From: Ornithodoros turicata
Lineage: Eukaryota; Arthropoda; Arachnida; Ixodida; Argasidae
Direction of reading: 5' to 3'
Length of the DNA stretch: 64,000 nucleotides
Assembly: GCF_037126465.1 (NCBI RefSeq)
Contig: NC_088207.1
Location: 20,847,049-20,911,048, forward strand
Shown: piece by piece, positions 42,640 through 54,717 of the stretch
Position numbering within the stretch: position 1 is the stretch's first letter
Layout: each line of letters begins with the position of its first letter
Notes under the pieces: model-generated
Databases searched by the model: none
What the model was told of the DNA's origin: nothing
What the model saw: only the letters and a program-made list of their open reading frames with translations
Made by a program: the position numbers and the translations under genes

Positions 42640-44234
42640 CTACCGCATTTCAATGACAATCTGCACATCGGTTTCTGCCGTAATTTTTATTCCTAAGGCC
42701 ATGAAGCTGAACGTATGTGTGTCACCGTACAAGATCACTCGGACGATTCCTCTTCGTCTGGATGATCCTCAGTTATGGCTTTGCAGAGAATGGGTTTGTG
42801 AATAGGAGATATAGTCATTCCCACCTTGCCACCTGCGCCCTTTTACCTTCGGCAAGGTGCTGGGCCCCCCAGTCCAGCTCATCAGGGTCTCCGTCGCTTT
42901 TGGGAGTTTCTGTCATCAACCAGCGTCTCCACCATGCTTAACATGATCACCTGAACTGCCATCTCCACCATCATCTTTCATTTTCTACAATTGGCAATGC
43001 ATGGGGCAGCGCCCAGCCTGCTTCCTGCTGAAGATGAACTGATATTGTTGTGACACACGTAATGAGTCAACAACACAATGTGAAAATGAGGAAACCCGCC
43101 AACACACTCTGCTCGAAATGTCAGCGACTTTCGACCTAGGAGGCTTCTGTCTCAACCTGGTAAATAGGTGTGAGTTTCACGAAGTAGGAGTGACTCAGCG
43201 AGCTAAATTTATTGTATCCCTGTGGCTATTATACGACACATTCATATAATCATTGCGGCAACGTTTTCAGCCACTGAAGATCATTTCACACGCGTTCTAT
43301 CGAATGTTCGAATGTAATAAGCATCAACCGTTTACGTGGACTATTTTGGCGTGTTGGCCGTTTTGGCCAATATTTATGTGTGTTGCCATCAAGTATTCGT
43401 CATCACGCACTATTTACAACAATAAACACAAGTTTTACCCATATCGATTTCTACTTTTTCTCTCTTTTTATGATTATTATTATAAACTTATTGTGTTTGT
43501 ATGTAAACGAACAGTGCTGGTATCGGATTAGTAGAATTTAATTTGTCTGTATTTTTCGACTGCAGAACCGGGTTGTTAACGACAGACGATGGGTAAGCTG
43601 AAAGCAGTGCATGTCTCCCACATCTGCGGGAGGCATTGCTTATTTTGATGCAGAAGGGGCCGCCTGACCTTCCGTTCTTCAAATAGATGCCCACGCGTAA
43701 CAGAATGGCCATAAAGCATAGGTCTGCTCCGTTTTAAATCTTTAGCACTAGACTCATGCAGAACGTAATGGAAAACACGCTTATATCTATCGGCGGAGAG
43801 TGCTCGTAACTTCAAGTGGTACAGGTACCACTTGCTCGTAAGAGCCGTAAACAAGGATGGATCGCTTGAGATTATGTACGAAGTGTCAAAAGGTTAAGGT
43901 AATAAAGCTGCAACAGCCAGCAGGAAATTTTTCTTCTGGTTCCGTCTGGGCTTCTGAAAGCTGAATGAGATACCTACACTGTAGAAGAAACATCTGTCCA
44001 GATTCTCATTCCCAGTGGGAGAGAATCTGAGCGCGCGAAGGATGGTGGTGACGCCGTGGTACTTCCGATCGGCCTGCCTGCCCACTTGGCGAAGGATGAG
44101 GCAAACTGTCTCTAGGCACACAATATTTATTGCCGTCCACCTCGCGTCCCCCAATACTGAGCGTGGCTACATGACACGCCTTACATCGAAGAAAAAGAAG
44201 TAGTGTACAGCATGAGTTGGAGTTGGACGTGCTA
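42640..44234 (+). other. Unassigned sequence
   Basis: No coding or repeat feature identified; short frames only. Confidence 0.3.
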
Positions 44235-44345
44235 AAAATAATACGGAGAGGAGGGGGGATATGTTTAATAATAACAAAGAAGAGGAACGAGGGAAAGGTC
44301 AGCCAGACAGGGTGTCGGCTTGCTATTCCCCCCCCAAAAAAAACA
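44235..44345 (-). mobile_element. LINE 3' tail, C-run family
   Basis: Minus strand: GGAATAGCAAGCCGACACCC, CTGGCTGACCTTTCCC, TTATTATTAAACATATCCCC. Matches 35765-35875 and 63180-63245. Confidence 0.55.
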
Positions 44346-44984
44346 GAGGGATAGTACCCAGGCGGGCACGAAGGCGGAGAGGCATCAAGCGTACAGCCCG
44401 TTTGTTTGTGTTTGTAATCGTAATCTTATTTGTACAGCATGTAGCTAGTACAGATTTGTTTGTGTTCGCGATTGTAATTCTACAGTAAATGTACTATAGC
44501 ATTTGTACAGCACGTGTAAGAATTTGTTGTTTTTATCGGCAGTTCGAAGCCCACTTCCGAAGCAATAGGTTCGACTTTAGATTGCTGAAGACAACAAAAA
44601 GCGCTTGAAATAAAATTGAGATAAAACAGCGTACGCCACATAAAGTGAAATTTAAACGAGAGAGTTATTCTATTGGGCTTATATATCCCTGTAAGAAAAA
44701 TATCGGCAGCTCCCAACCGAAAATTAAAGTGAACTGTACTTCGAGTTGTCGGGCGAAGACAGGTGAAAGGAACCGCGGAAAGCAAGAAACAATATATTGA
44801 GACAATATTTGATAATATATTGACAATAAATGGACACCGTGATCTCATCCGCGGGGGTCACGTGCTGTGGTTGGATGGGAAAATAAAAGTTTTCAGGAAG
44901 AGAGTCATTTTGCTACTAACACGTCCAGTCTCCCTCTCAAATAAACAAAAAATCAACTGCTCCGAAGAGTAGATTTCTTTCGTA
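44346..44984 (+). other. Unassigned; possible upstream LINE sequence
   Basis: Precedes the RT remnant and may be its diverged linker, but I cannot align it. Confidence 0.3.
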
Positions 44985-45669
44985 TGATTTTGATAATCTT
45001 CTCACGGTTGATTTCCCAATTTCTGAAAACAAGCAGATGTCGTTATTGTTCACAAGGGTGGAAAGTGTGGTGATGCCAGGTGAAAAACTATAGGCCAATT
45101 TCTTTGTTGTGCACTTTCTCAAAAGGTTTCGAAAGAGTGCTGTTTAGTTATCTGTCTGCCTATTTTCCCTCTTTTTTGTCAGACATTCAGCATGGCTTCG
45201 TTAAGGTTCGTTCAGTGGATACCAATCTAACCGCCTTTTTGGACTACACAGCTGCTCATGTTAGTTTCGGACGCCAAGCAGATACTGTGTATTTTGTTTG
45301 CTCCAAAGCGTACGAGACTGTGAACCACACCAGGTTAATATATCAGCCAGGTTGCTACGGTCTATCGGATCACTTTGTTCTTGGTTTATGAGTTACTGAA
45401 CCGGTCGCTCATACCGCTGCTCATATATACAGCTGCTTCTGGGGTGCCTCAAGGTTCCATTCTGGGACCTCTCCTATTCAACGTCTATGTGAACGATATC
45501 GCGAGTTCTGTAAAGCATTCTGAACTGTTACAGTTCGCTGACGACATTAAACTATTTCAATCAGTGTCTTCATGTGCAGACTGCATTCCCCTACGGAAGA
45601 TGTGAATGGCCTTGCCGTATGGTGTAAAGATAACGGCCTAGCACTGAACTTGCTTAAAACAAAGGTGTG

Positions 45670-48342
45670 AACCTGCACTTTCGCACTTGATTGAGTCTTT
45701 CCCATTCGCGTCTGGGCATGTGTGCCTCACAAAGTGTATATATTTCTATAGCGATACGGCGTCGGCTTCAGGAATCTCTAGAGATAGTGACCAACTTTCT
45801 GTCTCAGCCTGGCATGGATGTCTCAGGACAAAACAGTCGTCCTGCCACTTGCTAGGAAAAAGCTTGCAGGCTTCCAACTGACTACCGGTGGGAACCCAGT
45901 GCGCACAGTGACCTCACATCGGTTTCTCACATTAGTTTCGGTTCCTTGTCGGCTTCTGGGTGTTGTGCTGGACAGATGCCTCTCCTGGTCAGTTGAGGTC
46001 TCAAGCCTCCGTGAAAAGGCTGCTTCAAGCATTAACGTCTTGGGGTTCTTGGCAGGCCAACGGTGGAGATTATCTTGTGCTTCGATACTTGGGCTCCATT
46101 CTGCCTTGATTTTCCAGGTGCTAGTGTTTTACTTGCCGGCACATCCCATGTCATCATCACTTCTTCATTTATTGTTGTTGTTGTTGTTGTTGCCGGCACT
46201 CCACGGCTTGTGTCCGACATCTGAGTAAGTTTTGCACAGCATATTTGTAGAGGCGTGAAGGTCTGCCTTGGTCTTCCACGTGCATATCTGAACGACGGAG
46301 CCATGGCGGAGGTTAGGGAGCCCCTTTGCAGGCGCAACGTGCAACAGAGTCTTTTCGGCACTACGTTCGTCTCTCTAGGCGTCTTTTCAAGCATCTGTTA
46401 GTTTCAGCCATTCATAGACGACGTTTTTCAAGCATTCGTACCGCAGTAATGCCATCCCGCATATTCTGGACCTTGGTTAGGCGTTGCACGAATGTGCTCT
46501 GTCCCGCGAGGTGTGACCATCGGCGCCCAAACAGGCTGAGTGGGCTAGTCACCGCGCGTGGCGCTGCAGTGTTGTGGAAGGCCCGTTGCGAGGTTGTCGC
46601 CCAACGGCGGCGGAACACCCCCATTTTCCTGCTGGTTCGACAACTGCGCATTCTTGTGACTAATAACTTACAACGAGAGCTCTTTGCACTCGACGGCGAC
46701 GAACTTCTACAGCGGTGGCGGTTCCACCCTTCGCTTTTGGTGCAGGGGGGCTCCGTATCTGTCCAAGGTGTCCCTCCATGAACAGTACCTCTCTTTCATT
46801 TCCCATCACACGTCTCATGCTCCATCGAGTGTAAAGAGTTGCATATCTCACCTCTCCCCACTCACCTCTCGAATCATGAAACGCAGCAATGCATATATCG
46901 CCCCTCATAGCTCATAGATTATAAATATTGGTCTCGAGGCGCTGACCATATGTCCTGAGCGTTCCACGCCGTATTAAATTTTCCTACCACATATAAGGAT
47001 CTCATCCCTGCGCACAAGCCGCCGTCCCAGCAGCGTAGTCTACTATGGACTTTTCAAATCCCTGTTGTTAGAACGGTGGTCCCCGGACTTCCTGACAAGA
47101 AAGCTGTGTCAAGCTGCGTCGCCCGTTAGTGCGGCCTGGAGCTGATGATCAAGTACAGCGACCGAATGGCTGTCTTCAGAGACGCTTCTTGCGCGGCAAC
47201 GGGCTCTACTTGTGCTTACGTGATCCCGGAGCTCCTCGTTCAAGGGTCTCTTACGTTATCGCACAGTATGTCCTCGACTGCTGCGGAGCTCTATGCAATG
47301 GCTCAGGCACTTCCTCGAGTCTTCCTTCAGTGCCAATTCGTGGATCATTTACAGCGACTCAAAGAGTGCCCTACAAGCGTTGCAGAATGTGCCTAACGCC
47401 ATTTCTGACACCCTATACGAGGTCATCACGTCTTACAACTCCTGCGCTTCGGCTGGTCACGACGGCATATTGCAGTGGGTACCTCATTACTGTGGAATTC
47501 AAGGAAATGATACAGCTGACGCTGCAGCCTGCCGGGCACACAGGCTTGCGTCCACGCAGAAAGTATTCTTTTCGCGATCGGACGCGAAAGGCATGCTACG
47601 TTCCCTTCGACAGTGGCCCAATAGGAACCTGTGGTTTTCTGGCAGTGCACGGTCCTCTCTGCTGTTTACCATCGACCCTGAATTAAGTTTCCGCGCCCCT
47701 CAGTCTCTTCCACGTTTCATAGAGTGCCTTATCCTTCCCTATACTGCTCGGCTGCTTCACAAGATAGGGAACGCGGACTCGCCCAACGGCCCTGACTGTG
47801 GTGTCCTCGAGGATACGGAGCATACACCGGTGTTGTGCACGCGATACTCTGATGCCCGGCCTAAACTTCAGCGCTCGCTCGCGGCCCTAGACAGTCGCCC
47901 TCTTGGGTTATCTACGGTTTTGGGTGCCCGATTCGCGCATGAAAGTCAGTTTGCGCTGAGTCCCTTGGTCTCGTTCCTGTGTAAAATTGGTATACGATAA
48001 GTTTCGACTTTTATGCCTCTGTTTCTGTTTCTTTTCTGTTCTTTTTTTCTTCTTTGTTTGACTGTTGTGACTTTGTGTGACTCTTCTTATCTGAGTGTTT
48101 GCACTCCAAGTGTCTATGTACCTTCATGTGTTCAGAGTTGTCTACGTGGTATGGAGTAGCCGGCTTCCACGTTGGTGGTGCCAATTTTCTCTTTTTTTTT
48201 TCTTTTTCACTCACTCTCTTTCCCCCCTTCCTTTCCCTTTATTGGTTTTACATATAATGAGGCCTAAATAGTGCGTCCTGGAGTAGCCGGTCCCGAGTTG
48301 AGACTAACATCTCCATTTTTTTTTCTTACCAATCAATCAATC
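45670..48342 (+). mobile_element. RNase H-bearing LINE inserted in another LINE
   Basis: Frame 45818-46228 carries LARKKLAGFQLTTGGNP, LGVVLDRCLSWSVEV and SSINVLGFLAGQRW, the post-RT region. RNase H motifs follow: FRDASC (47170), STAAELYAM (47275), IYSDSKSAL (47348), QGNDTADAAA (47500), with one frameshift near 47340. The C-terminus reads GVLEDTEHTPVLCTRYSDA and stops at 48000. The UTR has GGAGTAGCCGGCTTCC and a (CAAT)n tail at 48327-48342. Contains a 47-bp tail insertion at 46143. Confidence 0.85.
46143..46189 (+). mobile_element. 47-bp LINE 3'-tail insertion
   Basis: CATCCCATGTCATCATCACT, TCTTCATTTA and (TTG)n, matching the end of the LINE at 29105-29155. The exact 10-bp duplication TTGCCGGCAC lies at 46133-46142 and 46190-46199. 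Confidence 0.85.
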
Positions 48343-48590
48343 AACCTTCACAAAAAAGACGTCGCACATGGTGTTCGCATCCCACATCGACGGAGTAGTG
48401 TTAGCTCGTGTGTTTCCAATATTGGTGTGATTCTAGGTATCAGACTTACATTTAATCTTCATGTCGCATGTACTCGGTTCTTGGAGGAATTATAAGGTTG
48501 TCCAACAGTTTTGAAAGTTCCTCTTGTCCGCTTGTTCTCTACAAATGGCTTGTTATCTCTATTCTGGAGTGCGCATCCGTTGCATGGAAC

Positions 48591-49243
48591 CAGACTTGTG
48601 CCCGTTACTCGAAAAATGTAATTGATTACCGTTACTTCTGTGGAAAAAGTAATTGATTACCATTACCAATTACTCGGCTTCAAATGTAATTGAGTAACGA
48701 GTAGAAAAGTAACGCGTTACTTCGGTCGTTACTCTGCATTCCGGCAAGTTCCGGCAAAAAAAAAAAAAAAAGGTTCAACAGCGGAACAGCTGAAATAACA
48801 AGACAAACAAAAACACGTAGGACAAGGAGATCTGTACGCCCGGGAAGACGTTGACCCGATTGTGGAAGAGCGTTGCGTGGAACTTCCCCATGACTCACTA
48901 AACCTCCAAAGCTTCAGGTACCATCACACTGGTGTAGGAAAAGATTAGGGAGAGAGACTCTGAAATTCCAGAGCGTTATTACAATAACCTCCGCTTGCTA
49001 TAGTAGAACAGCCCAACAAAGGCTGATGGCACCAGGGGCTTGACTTGGGGCAGAACATCTGAAAGATAAGCTAATCTCTGCCGGAAAAGTAATCAATCAC
49101 TGAGTAATCGATTACTCAGAAAAGTAATTGATTACTGGAAAAATTACTTTGACAGTAAAGTAACTGATTACTCGAAAAATTACTCAAAAAGGTAATTGAT
49201 TACAAGTAACGCAATTACTAGTAACGCGTTACGCACAAGTCTG
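48591..49243 (+). mobile_element. hAT-like family IV with GTAATTGATTAC arrays
   Basis: Ends CAGACTTGTGC and inverse GCACAAGTCTG. The exact 8-bp duplication CATGGAAC lies at 48583-48590 and 49244-49251. Subterminal GTAATTGATTAC/GTAACGCGTTAC motifs occupy 48610-48730 and 49085-49235. 653 bp, no transposase. It cuts the LINE reading SVAWN. Confidence 0.92.
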
Positions 49244-49852
49244 CATGGAACTCAGCTTGTAAGACTATAGCCCCGAGAAGCTAGAGAGCTTGCAGCGCAA
49301 TTTTTGGGAACTCTTCACTACCACTTTCCCAACTTTTCCGCCTGCAATTCACTTCCTCTTTTGTCCAAAAGGAGAACCTATGATGACTTGCTGTTTTTGT
49401 ATAAATGTTTACATAACCAAATCGATTCAGTTGCCGTCGTACGAAGGCTAAAATTCTATGTCCCAATTTTTAACACTAGAACTCACAGAATTTTTAATAT
49501 TTCTGGTAGTAGTTACGAGAAATCAACTTCTTTGAGGCTTCAGATTGTGTATAACTCTAATCCAGGGGTTTCTGATCTTTTCATTGGTGACGTAATTGGC
49601 GTCGTATGCCAACTTCTATGCCTCCTTCATGGCAGGTCCTAAGCTAAGCCAGCTGGCGCCTTACTAACTTTATAGTCTGTGTTTCGTCGGTGTCAGTCTT
49701 TTTGTTGTGTCATTATGTAATTATGATGCGTTTTAAATTTATTGTTTATTATAATTTCTTTACTGTTGATTGTTGGTATGGTGCACCATTAGGGAGGCCG
49801 TTCATGGGCACCTGAAAATTACAATTAAAATAAACAAATAAATAAATAACCA

Positions 49853-50389
49853 CCCAAAAGCTAATAATGAGAACAGTAGTGCAATTATTGTGCTTCTTGG
49901 CGCCACCATGATCCAGCTCACAGCACATTTTGCATTCCCAACGCTTTACATACACCTCCTAACTACTCTGCAGCTTTCCCTTCATTTTGCAGTGCTCGTA
50001 ACCTAGAAGGCACCGTGGTTACACAATGCTCTAATTTGATAGCGGAATTTCCGCGGAGATCCTAACAATGCATAATGGTATATCGCGTTTTGCGAAACAC
50101 AATACGGACTTTGTCAGCGAGCCCTCACGGCTGCTGTTGTTGTCCGCTATATGGTGATGGAGTTTTTGTTTTAGTTCCCCCATCCGTTGGGAACGCATCT
50201 TCTCGGGGAAACAATTATTGCGATCTAATCGTGGAGACCCATTCTTCCACCCGTGTCGTTATGCATGAAAAAAGAAAGCTCTCCCTCAGGAGACGAGCGG
50301 GACGTGATATGGTTTATTTGCTTTCCTAAAAGTAGCCTCATGATCTCGATAGTGGCGCGTGTCGTAGCAACAATAGAACGTCGTGTTAA
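49853..50389 (+). other. Unassigned sequence
   Basis: No feature supported. Confidence 0.3.
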
Positions 50390-50625
50390 CAGAACTTCAC
50401 CGAGGGGCAATGCTCTCTGTACCAACGACTGCGCTGAATGAAACAGTTGCTGCTTCTGTTCAGGGGAGAGAGCTCTTGCTCAGCTCACTCCATTTTGTGT
50501 CCATTAAGGTGTATATAAGTTGCCACAACAAGCGTACGCATGCCACTTCCAACGAGTCCCTAGACAGAATGATATCGTTCTAAATGACGATTGTTTCTGA
50601 ACATGTAATGCGGTGAGCTTCTGCA
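50390..50625. mobile_element. Degraded TA-MITE
   Basis: AACAGAACTTCACCG at the left, AATGATATCGTT and TGTAATGCGGTGAGCTTCTG at the right, with AAGCGTACGC between. The stem is heavily eroded. Confidence 0.5.
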
Positions 50626-50639
50626 ACGTGCCGGCATGC

Positions 50640-51245
50640 TTCTTTAGCTCGGCTAGAAGGCAGACCCTTCGATGTTGTTAAGGTTGTGGGCATCTGGTGA
50701 TCGGACCGTCAGTTCCACTCGCGCACACACATAAATGGGATGATGATGTAGTGGGTCATTCACCGTCGTTATGGCGGTACACTGCCCCATTGCTCTTGTG
50801 GAAGGGATGAGAAATGGATGATGATCGAAAGGTGTCCTATTAGAGTTCATCCATTAGTCCAGTGCTGGAGGGGAACTCAGTAACAACTCGTGGGCCTTGC
50901 ATCTGATGTGAGGGGTCCGACCACGGCCCGGGAATTTTGGCTAAATCGAACTGCCGTTGATCCATCAGTTCACCGCCATGCAGGCATTTGTGCGATTTTG
51001 CGCAGACTCCAAGGTAGTGATCACAGTGTGACTGACAGTGTGTGTGACAGTGTGTGCGAGTGACTGACTGAGTGTCTCTGTCATTCATTGTTCTAATTGT
51101 ATAGTTAGCCATTTTTGTTTTTCTAAGTGATCTGCAGTAGCCGGCTTTCGTAATGAGCAACTCTTTCTCCATTTTTTTTTTAAATCTCTACTCAACTCAA
51201 CTGCCGGCTTCCTCATTGGTGGTGCCAATTTCTCCACGTTTTTCT
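50640..51245 (+). mobile_element. LINE C-terminus and 3' UTR, (CAACT)n tail, interrupted
   Basis: GCTTCTTTAGCTCGGCT and CCTTCGATGTTGTTAAGGTT match the inverse of the 15265-15800 LINE. After a break the sequence resumes CGCCATGCAGGCATTTGTGC at 50968, then the TGACAGTGTG-rich UTR, GCAGTAGCCGGC and ACTCAACTCAACT at about 51187-51200; a second tail-like piece follows to 51245. Confidence 0.8.
50715..50966 (-). mobile_element. LINE C-terminus nested in the LINE above
   Basis: Minus frame MDQRQFDLAKIPGPWSDPSH ends STGLMDEL-stop near 50840, followed by a UTR with GCAATGGGGCAGTG. TCAGTTC(C)AC occurs on both sides (near 50708 and 50960), a probable duplication. Confidence 0.7.
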
Positions 51246-51276
51246 TCTTTTTACTCACTCACTCATATGATCGACG

Positions 51277-51340
51277 AACGCAAGAAAAACGTGGACAGGA
51301 CTGTCACAGACGCGTTGTCCGCGTTTTTCCTGCGTTCGCC
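51277..51340. repeat. Short hairpin, 23-bp arms
   Basis: CGAACGCAAGAAAAACG..GACA mirrors TGTC..CGTTTTTCCTGCGTTCG across an 18-base loop. Confidence 0.75.
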
Positions 51341-51344
51341 AATC

Positions 51345-53300
51345 ACCGATATAACCATGAACGCGCTCTCTTTGTTTTGTCGTCATCGGCGAACTTCTAT
51401 GTTTAAAGTATGTATGCTCTATTCAAATCTGCACCCATAAGCACAGCGAAGGATGGCCTAGCGACCGACTTGAATTTTATTTATTATTTTTTAGTATGAT
51501 GTAGTGTAATAATTTTGCGGAACTACAGTGATGCGAGAGAACCGAGCTGCATTTCACGCTATATGTTATGCACCCTTACGCAGCGGCGGAAACGTATTAA
51601 AATAATGGGCTGTTCTCAAATTTACCAACATTTACTAAGTTTTGCGAAAGTTACCAGTAAATTTTAATGCAATCGTCAGTTGTTAGCCAGCAGCAGCAGC
51701 AACTCAGAAGTTGCTGTTCTTGTTTTCTCTTGACCATTGCCTCACAGCGTGAATTATCGTTAGCGAGCTTTGGAATAGGGTTCCCCCAACCCAACGCAAA
51801 CCGGAAGCAACTTGCGCTTGCACCCACGATCAAGCGTTTGCCACAGCATTCCTTTTGTGTATACGGAAATAACCAAATTAAGAAAAAAAGTTTTTCTCTC
51901 AAATACCATCGTTTATACGTTACAGTAGCACAGAGATTACCTCACCATTTTTTTCTTTTTTTTCTTCTTTTTTTTTCTTCGAATAAAATGAGCTCCTGCG
52001 AAAGAACGACGAGTGCAGCGGACCTATACAGAGCACGCACGCGAGAGGCCTCTATTCCACACACCTAAAAAAAAAAATCCTCCACTCATGAAAAGAACGT
52101 ATCGGAGAACGAGCGAACGCCGTGACGTAACGTGGTCCCCTGGCACGTGACTCGTAACGTACAGAGCGGCATAGCTAAAGCAGGTAATAAGCGGCGCGTG
52201 AACTGAGGAAGAGAGATACAGACCGAGAAAAAAGACACGGGGACTTCCCTATGTCACGCGAGGACCGTGCCGGCCGTCCGCGGTTGCTTTCTCCGACTGT
52301 TTTTTTTTTCTAATTTTTTTGCGCAGTTATATTACACCGCAGAGCGAAAATATTTTGCATGGTGACTCCTGATGGATAGCTCGACGAATGAGACATGGTT
52401 TTCGAGTCATGTTGAATGTCACATTCATTAGTCCCTTAAGCGGCGTATGTTTTATATTCTTTTGCGCGGTCTCATCACGCAGCGCGCGAGGGCGACGCAG
52501 GTTCACATTGGGTATGCCCGCGCTATTTTCGAAAAATAGCGTGCGCTCCTAAAATGCAGCACACGGATAGGGTTTTAACCCGCGCAGTGACGACCCCCAA
52601 TTTCACTGCTTGGGCCCAGAGAGCGTATATGTAACCCATTCTAAAACGCCCTATTACCATAACGCCTTTGCGGCCTTTTTATTATCCACAGTAGTTCCTC
52701 TACAACCGGTAGGGAAATAAATAACTGAGAAATGTAGGCTGCACGCTCTTCATCTTTCCGACGTTACCACGACAGGCAAACCGTGGTGAATCGTCGAGAA
52801 AGAGACATCCAGAGCTCCGCTTGCTGTTCGAGTGACACATGGCATAAGTACGCTGCATCGATTCGCGTAAGGCGCAGTTCCTGAAGGGTGTACCACTTCC
52901 AACGGGAGTATTTTGTATATGTCTATTTCACGACTGCACTCCGACTACTATTGTTCTCCGTCGACGCCACACGGTCTTCAGTGCTGCGGGCGACCCGCGC
53001 AGGTTGATGGTGGTGCTTCACGGCTTTCACCCTACATGACGGACAGGTTTCAAAACGACGGAACCGCGGGGTCGCCGTAAGTTTGTGCGTCGATGTCACG
53101 GGAAGGTTGACCTTATCAAGGTGCACCTCGTGGCTCCCTCGAGGGCCTTGAGTTTGCGTGAAAGATTAGAGTGATTGAGTGGCCAGTTGTGAACGGAGGA
53201 GTGGCCTTTGAGATAATGTTACGCCACAAAAAAGGTGTAGTAATATTGGGCGAGGTATTACACGGTCGCACCTCAAGTTATCATGACCTCATATACGAAC
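51345..53300 (+). other. Unassigned sequence
   Basis: A 21-bp perfect palindrome CGCTATTTTC/GAAAAATAGCG at 52521-52541; T-rich tracts near 51950 and 52300. The 133-codon frame (51667-52068) starts in a CAG-rich tract and has no motif. No gene supported. Confidence 0.35.
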
Positions 53301-53307
53301 ACAGCAT

Positions 53308-53365
53308 GTCCGTGCGAGTAACAAATTGTAACAAGTAACGAGTAACGAGTAACAAGTTTTTCAAC
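53308..53365 (+). mobile_element. Solo hAT-like subterminal array
   Basis: AGTAACAAATTGTAACAAGT, AACGAGTAACGAGTAACAAG: dense GTAAC motifs as in families I and IV, but without termini. Confidence 0.45.
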
Positions 53366-53475
53366 AGCGGGGCTCCCGATTAATAACCTGACAACTAAAT
53401 TTCACATTTTCCCTCAGGACTGTGATTGTTTATATTTAAATTACATTAATTTACGTTACATTCAAACTGAACTGT

Positions 53476-53685
53476 CGATGGTGGCGATAGAACTGATCGC
53501 TGTGGTCGTCCACGCTCATGCAGGCGGGCAACGTCACGACTATCGCAGCAGGGGGGATCGTGCGTCCTGGGCCGACTTCACAGGGAATTGTGCCGACATT
53601 TGTCTTGAAACGTCCGAGAAAAAACCAGGGAAAGCGCCCAGACAGCACAGCCGGTGCCCGGATTCGAACCGGGGTCGCTTAAAAC
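53476..53685 (-). mobile_element. tRNA-derived SINE, minus strand, head degraded
   Basis: Minus strand: B box GGTTCGAATCCGGGC, core GTGAAGTCGGCCCAGGACGC and the SINE 3' part (GTCGTGACGTTGCCCGCC). The A box is lost. A second SINE tail lies at about 53712-53775. Confidence 0.75.
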
Positions 53686-53925
53686 AGAAAAGAAGGGGGG
53701 GGGGGGGTTATGTCGAAACTGGCTTGCCGTTGTTGGCCACACGTGAGTGGACATCGTCACGCCCACTCGCGTCGCCAACGTCACCAGAAAAAAAAAATAA
53801 TAATAAAGAAGGAAAAGAAAAGATGAATGTGGGAGTGTTGAAGGTGGTGGTGGTGGTGGAGGGTGAGGTATGTACAGGATGAATGAAGCCGATGAGACCG
53901 AAGTGCACTGTGGGTGGAAGGTACG

Positions 53926-54340
53926 CTACAGAGGGGTCTTTGCGGAAGGAGGTCCGTTTCCTGGAGAAAACGCACGAGGTTGCGAGTTTTTGTAGGTCGT
54001 TCGCCGCACGGTGTAAGAGACATCAGTGGTTGTGCAGAAGAATCTCCTGGGGTATGAGGTGTTCGCCAACGTGTCAGTCCTGGTGGAGTGTGCAACGTAG
54101 GTTTCCCGCATAGTGTTGTACGCACGGCATTCTTTCAGGATATGTTCGATGGTTTCAGGTTGATGACAGTGACCGCGGCTGGCGTCATCCCTGGAGCCGA
54201 TCTTGCATATAGTTGCGAGATGGTGAACGCAGGTCCTGTGCATGGATAACGTATGGAGAATGGTTTGTATGGCTCGGAGAAGGCATGGGAAGTCGTTGAT
54301 TTTGCATAATGTCCCGTATCCCAGGATGGCTCGTTTCAAC
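53926..54340 (-). mobile_element. LINE C-terminus, minus strand
   Basis: Minus frame of 137 codons: LHTLSMHRTCVHHLATICK, HCHQPETIEHILKECRAYN. Knuckle spacing as in the other LINEs; better preserved relative of 13766-14105. The last third lacks the usual LGPW block, so its reading is probably shifted. Confidence 0.75.
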
Positions 54341-54717
54341 TAGCATGTTTAACGGCCACTTGTCTGTCGGCGTCGTCCGGAAATGGTCAGGAAGGGCTGC
54401 AGCTGAGGTGTGCTGAGGATGCTAACTGGTCCGCTCTTTCGCTGCTGCCGACATAAGACGGTATCCATTGGAAAGTAAGGTCTCCTCCGAATAGTTTATG
54501 CTAAGCACACGGTCATCTTGTACAGCGAGCTAAGGTGCTACCGCACATAGGGTTCATCACGTTACACAGACAGGTCATGGAGGACACCACCATGCTCTAC
54601 AAAAAAAAAAAAAAAAACGAAAAAGTGATGGTGGTGGTGGTGGTGCTTTTGATAGAGCTCGCCTTTGTCGGCCTCACGGCGGTGTGCAAAGTGGCCAGAG
54701 AGAAAAAAGAAAAAAGA
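54341..54717 (+). other. Unassigned plus SINE tail
   Basis: Poly-A at 54600-54616 and (GGT)n at 54629-54642, then on the minus strand CCGACAAAGGCGAGCTCTAT, a SINE 3' end (about 54621-54690). Confidence 0.45.

Larger units (their letters stand above)
44985..49852 (+). mobile_element. CR1/Jockey-like LINE, split by insertions
   Basis: RT blocks: NYRPISLLCTF from 45083; a frameshift near 45385; GVPQGSILGPLLFNVYVNDI near 45440; FADDIKLF near 45535. At about 45670 another LINE interrupts it. It resumes near 48345 (VSNIGVILGIRLTF, ISILECASVAWN), is interrupted by a hAT-like element (48591-49243), then gives the C-terminus (DDLLFLYKCLHNQIDSVAVV, VPIFNTRTHR) to about 49640. The 3' UTR ends in an (AATA)n-type tail at about 49850. 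No RNase H of its own. Confidence 0.85.

Noticed and set aside
51667..52068. 133-codon frame with glutamine run
   Set aside because: The glutamines come from a short CAG tract; the rest is T/C-rich low-complexity sequence.
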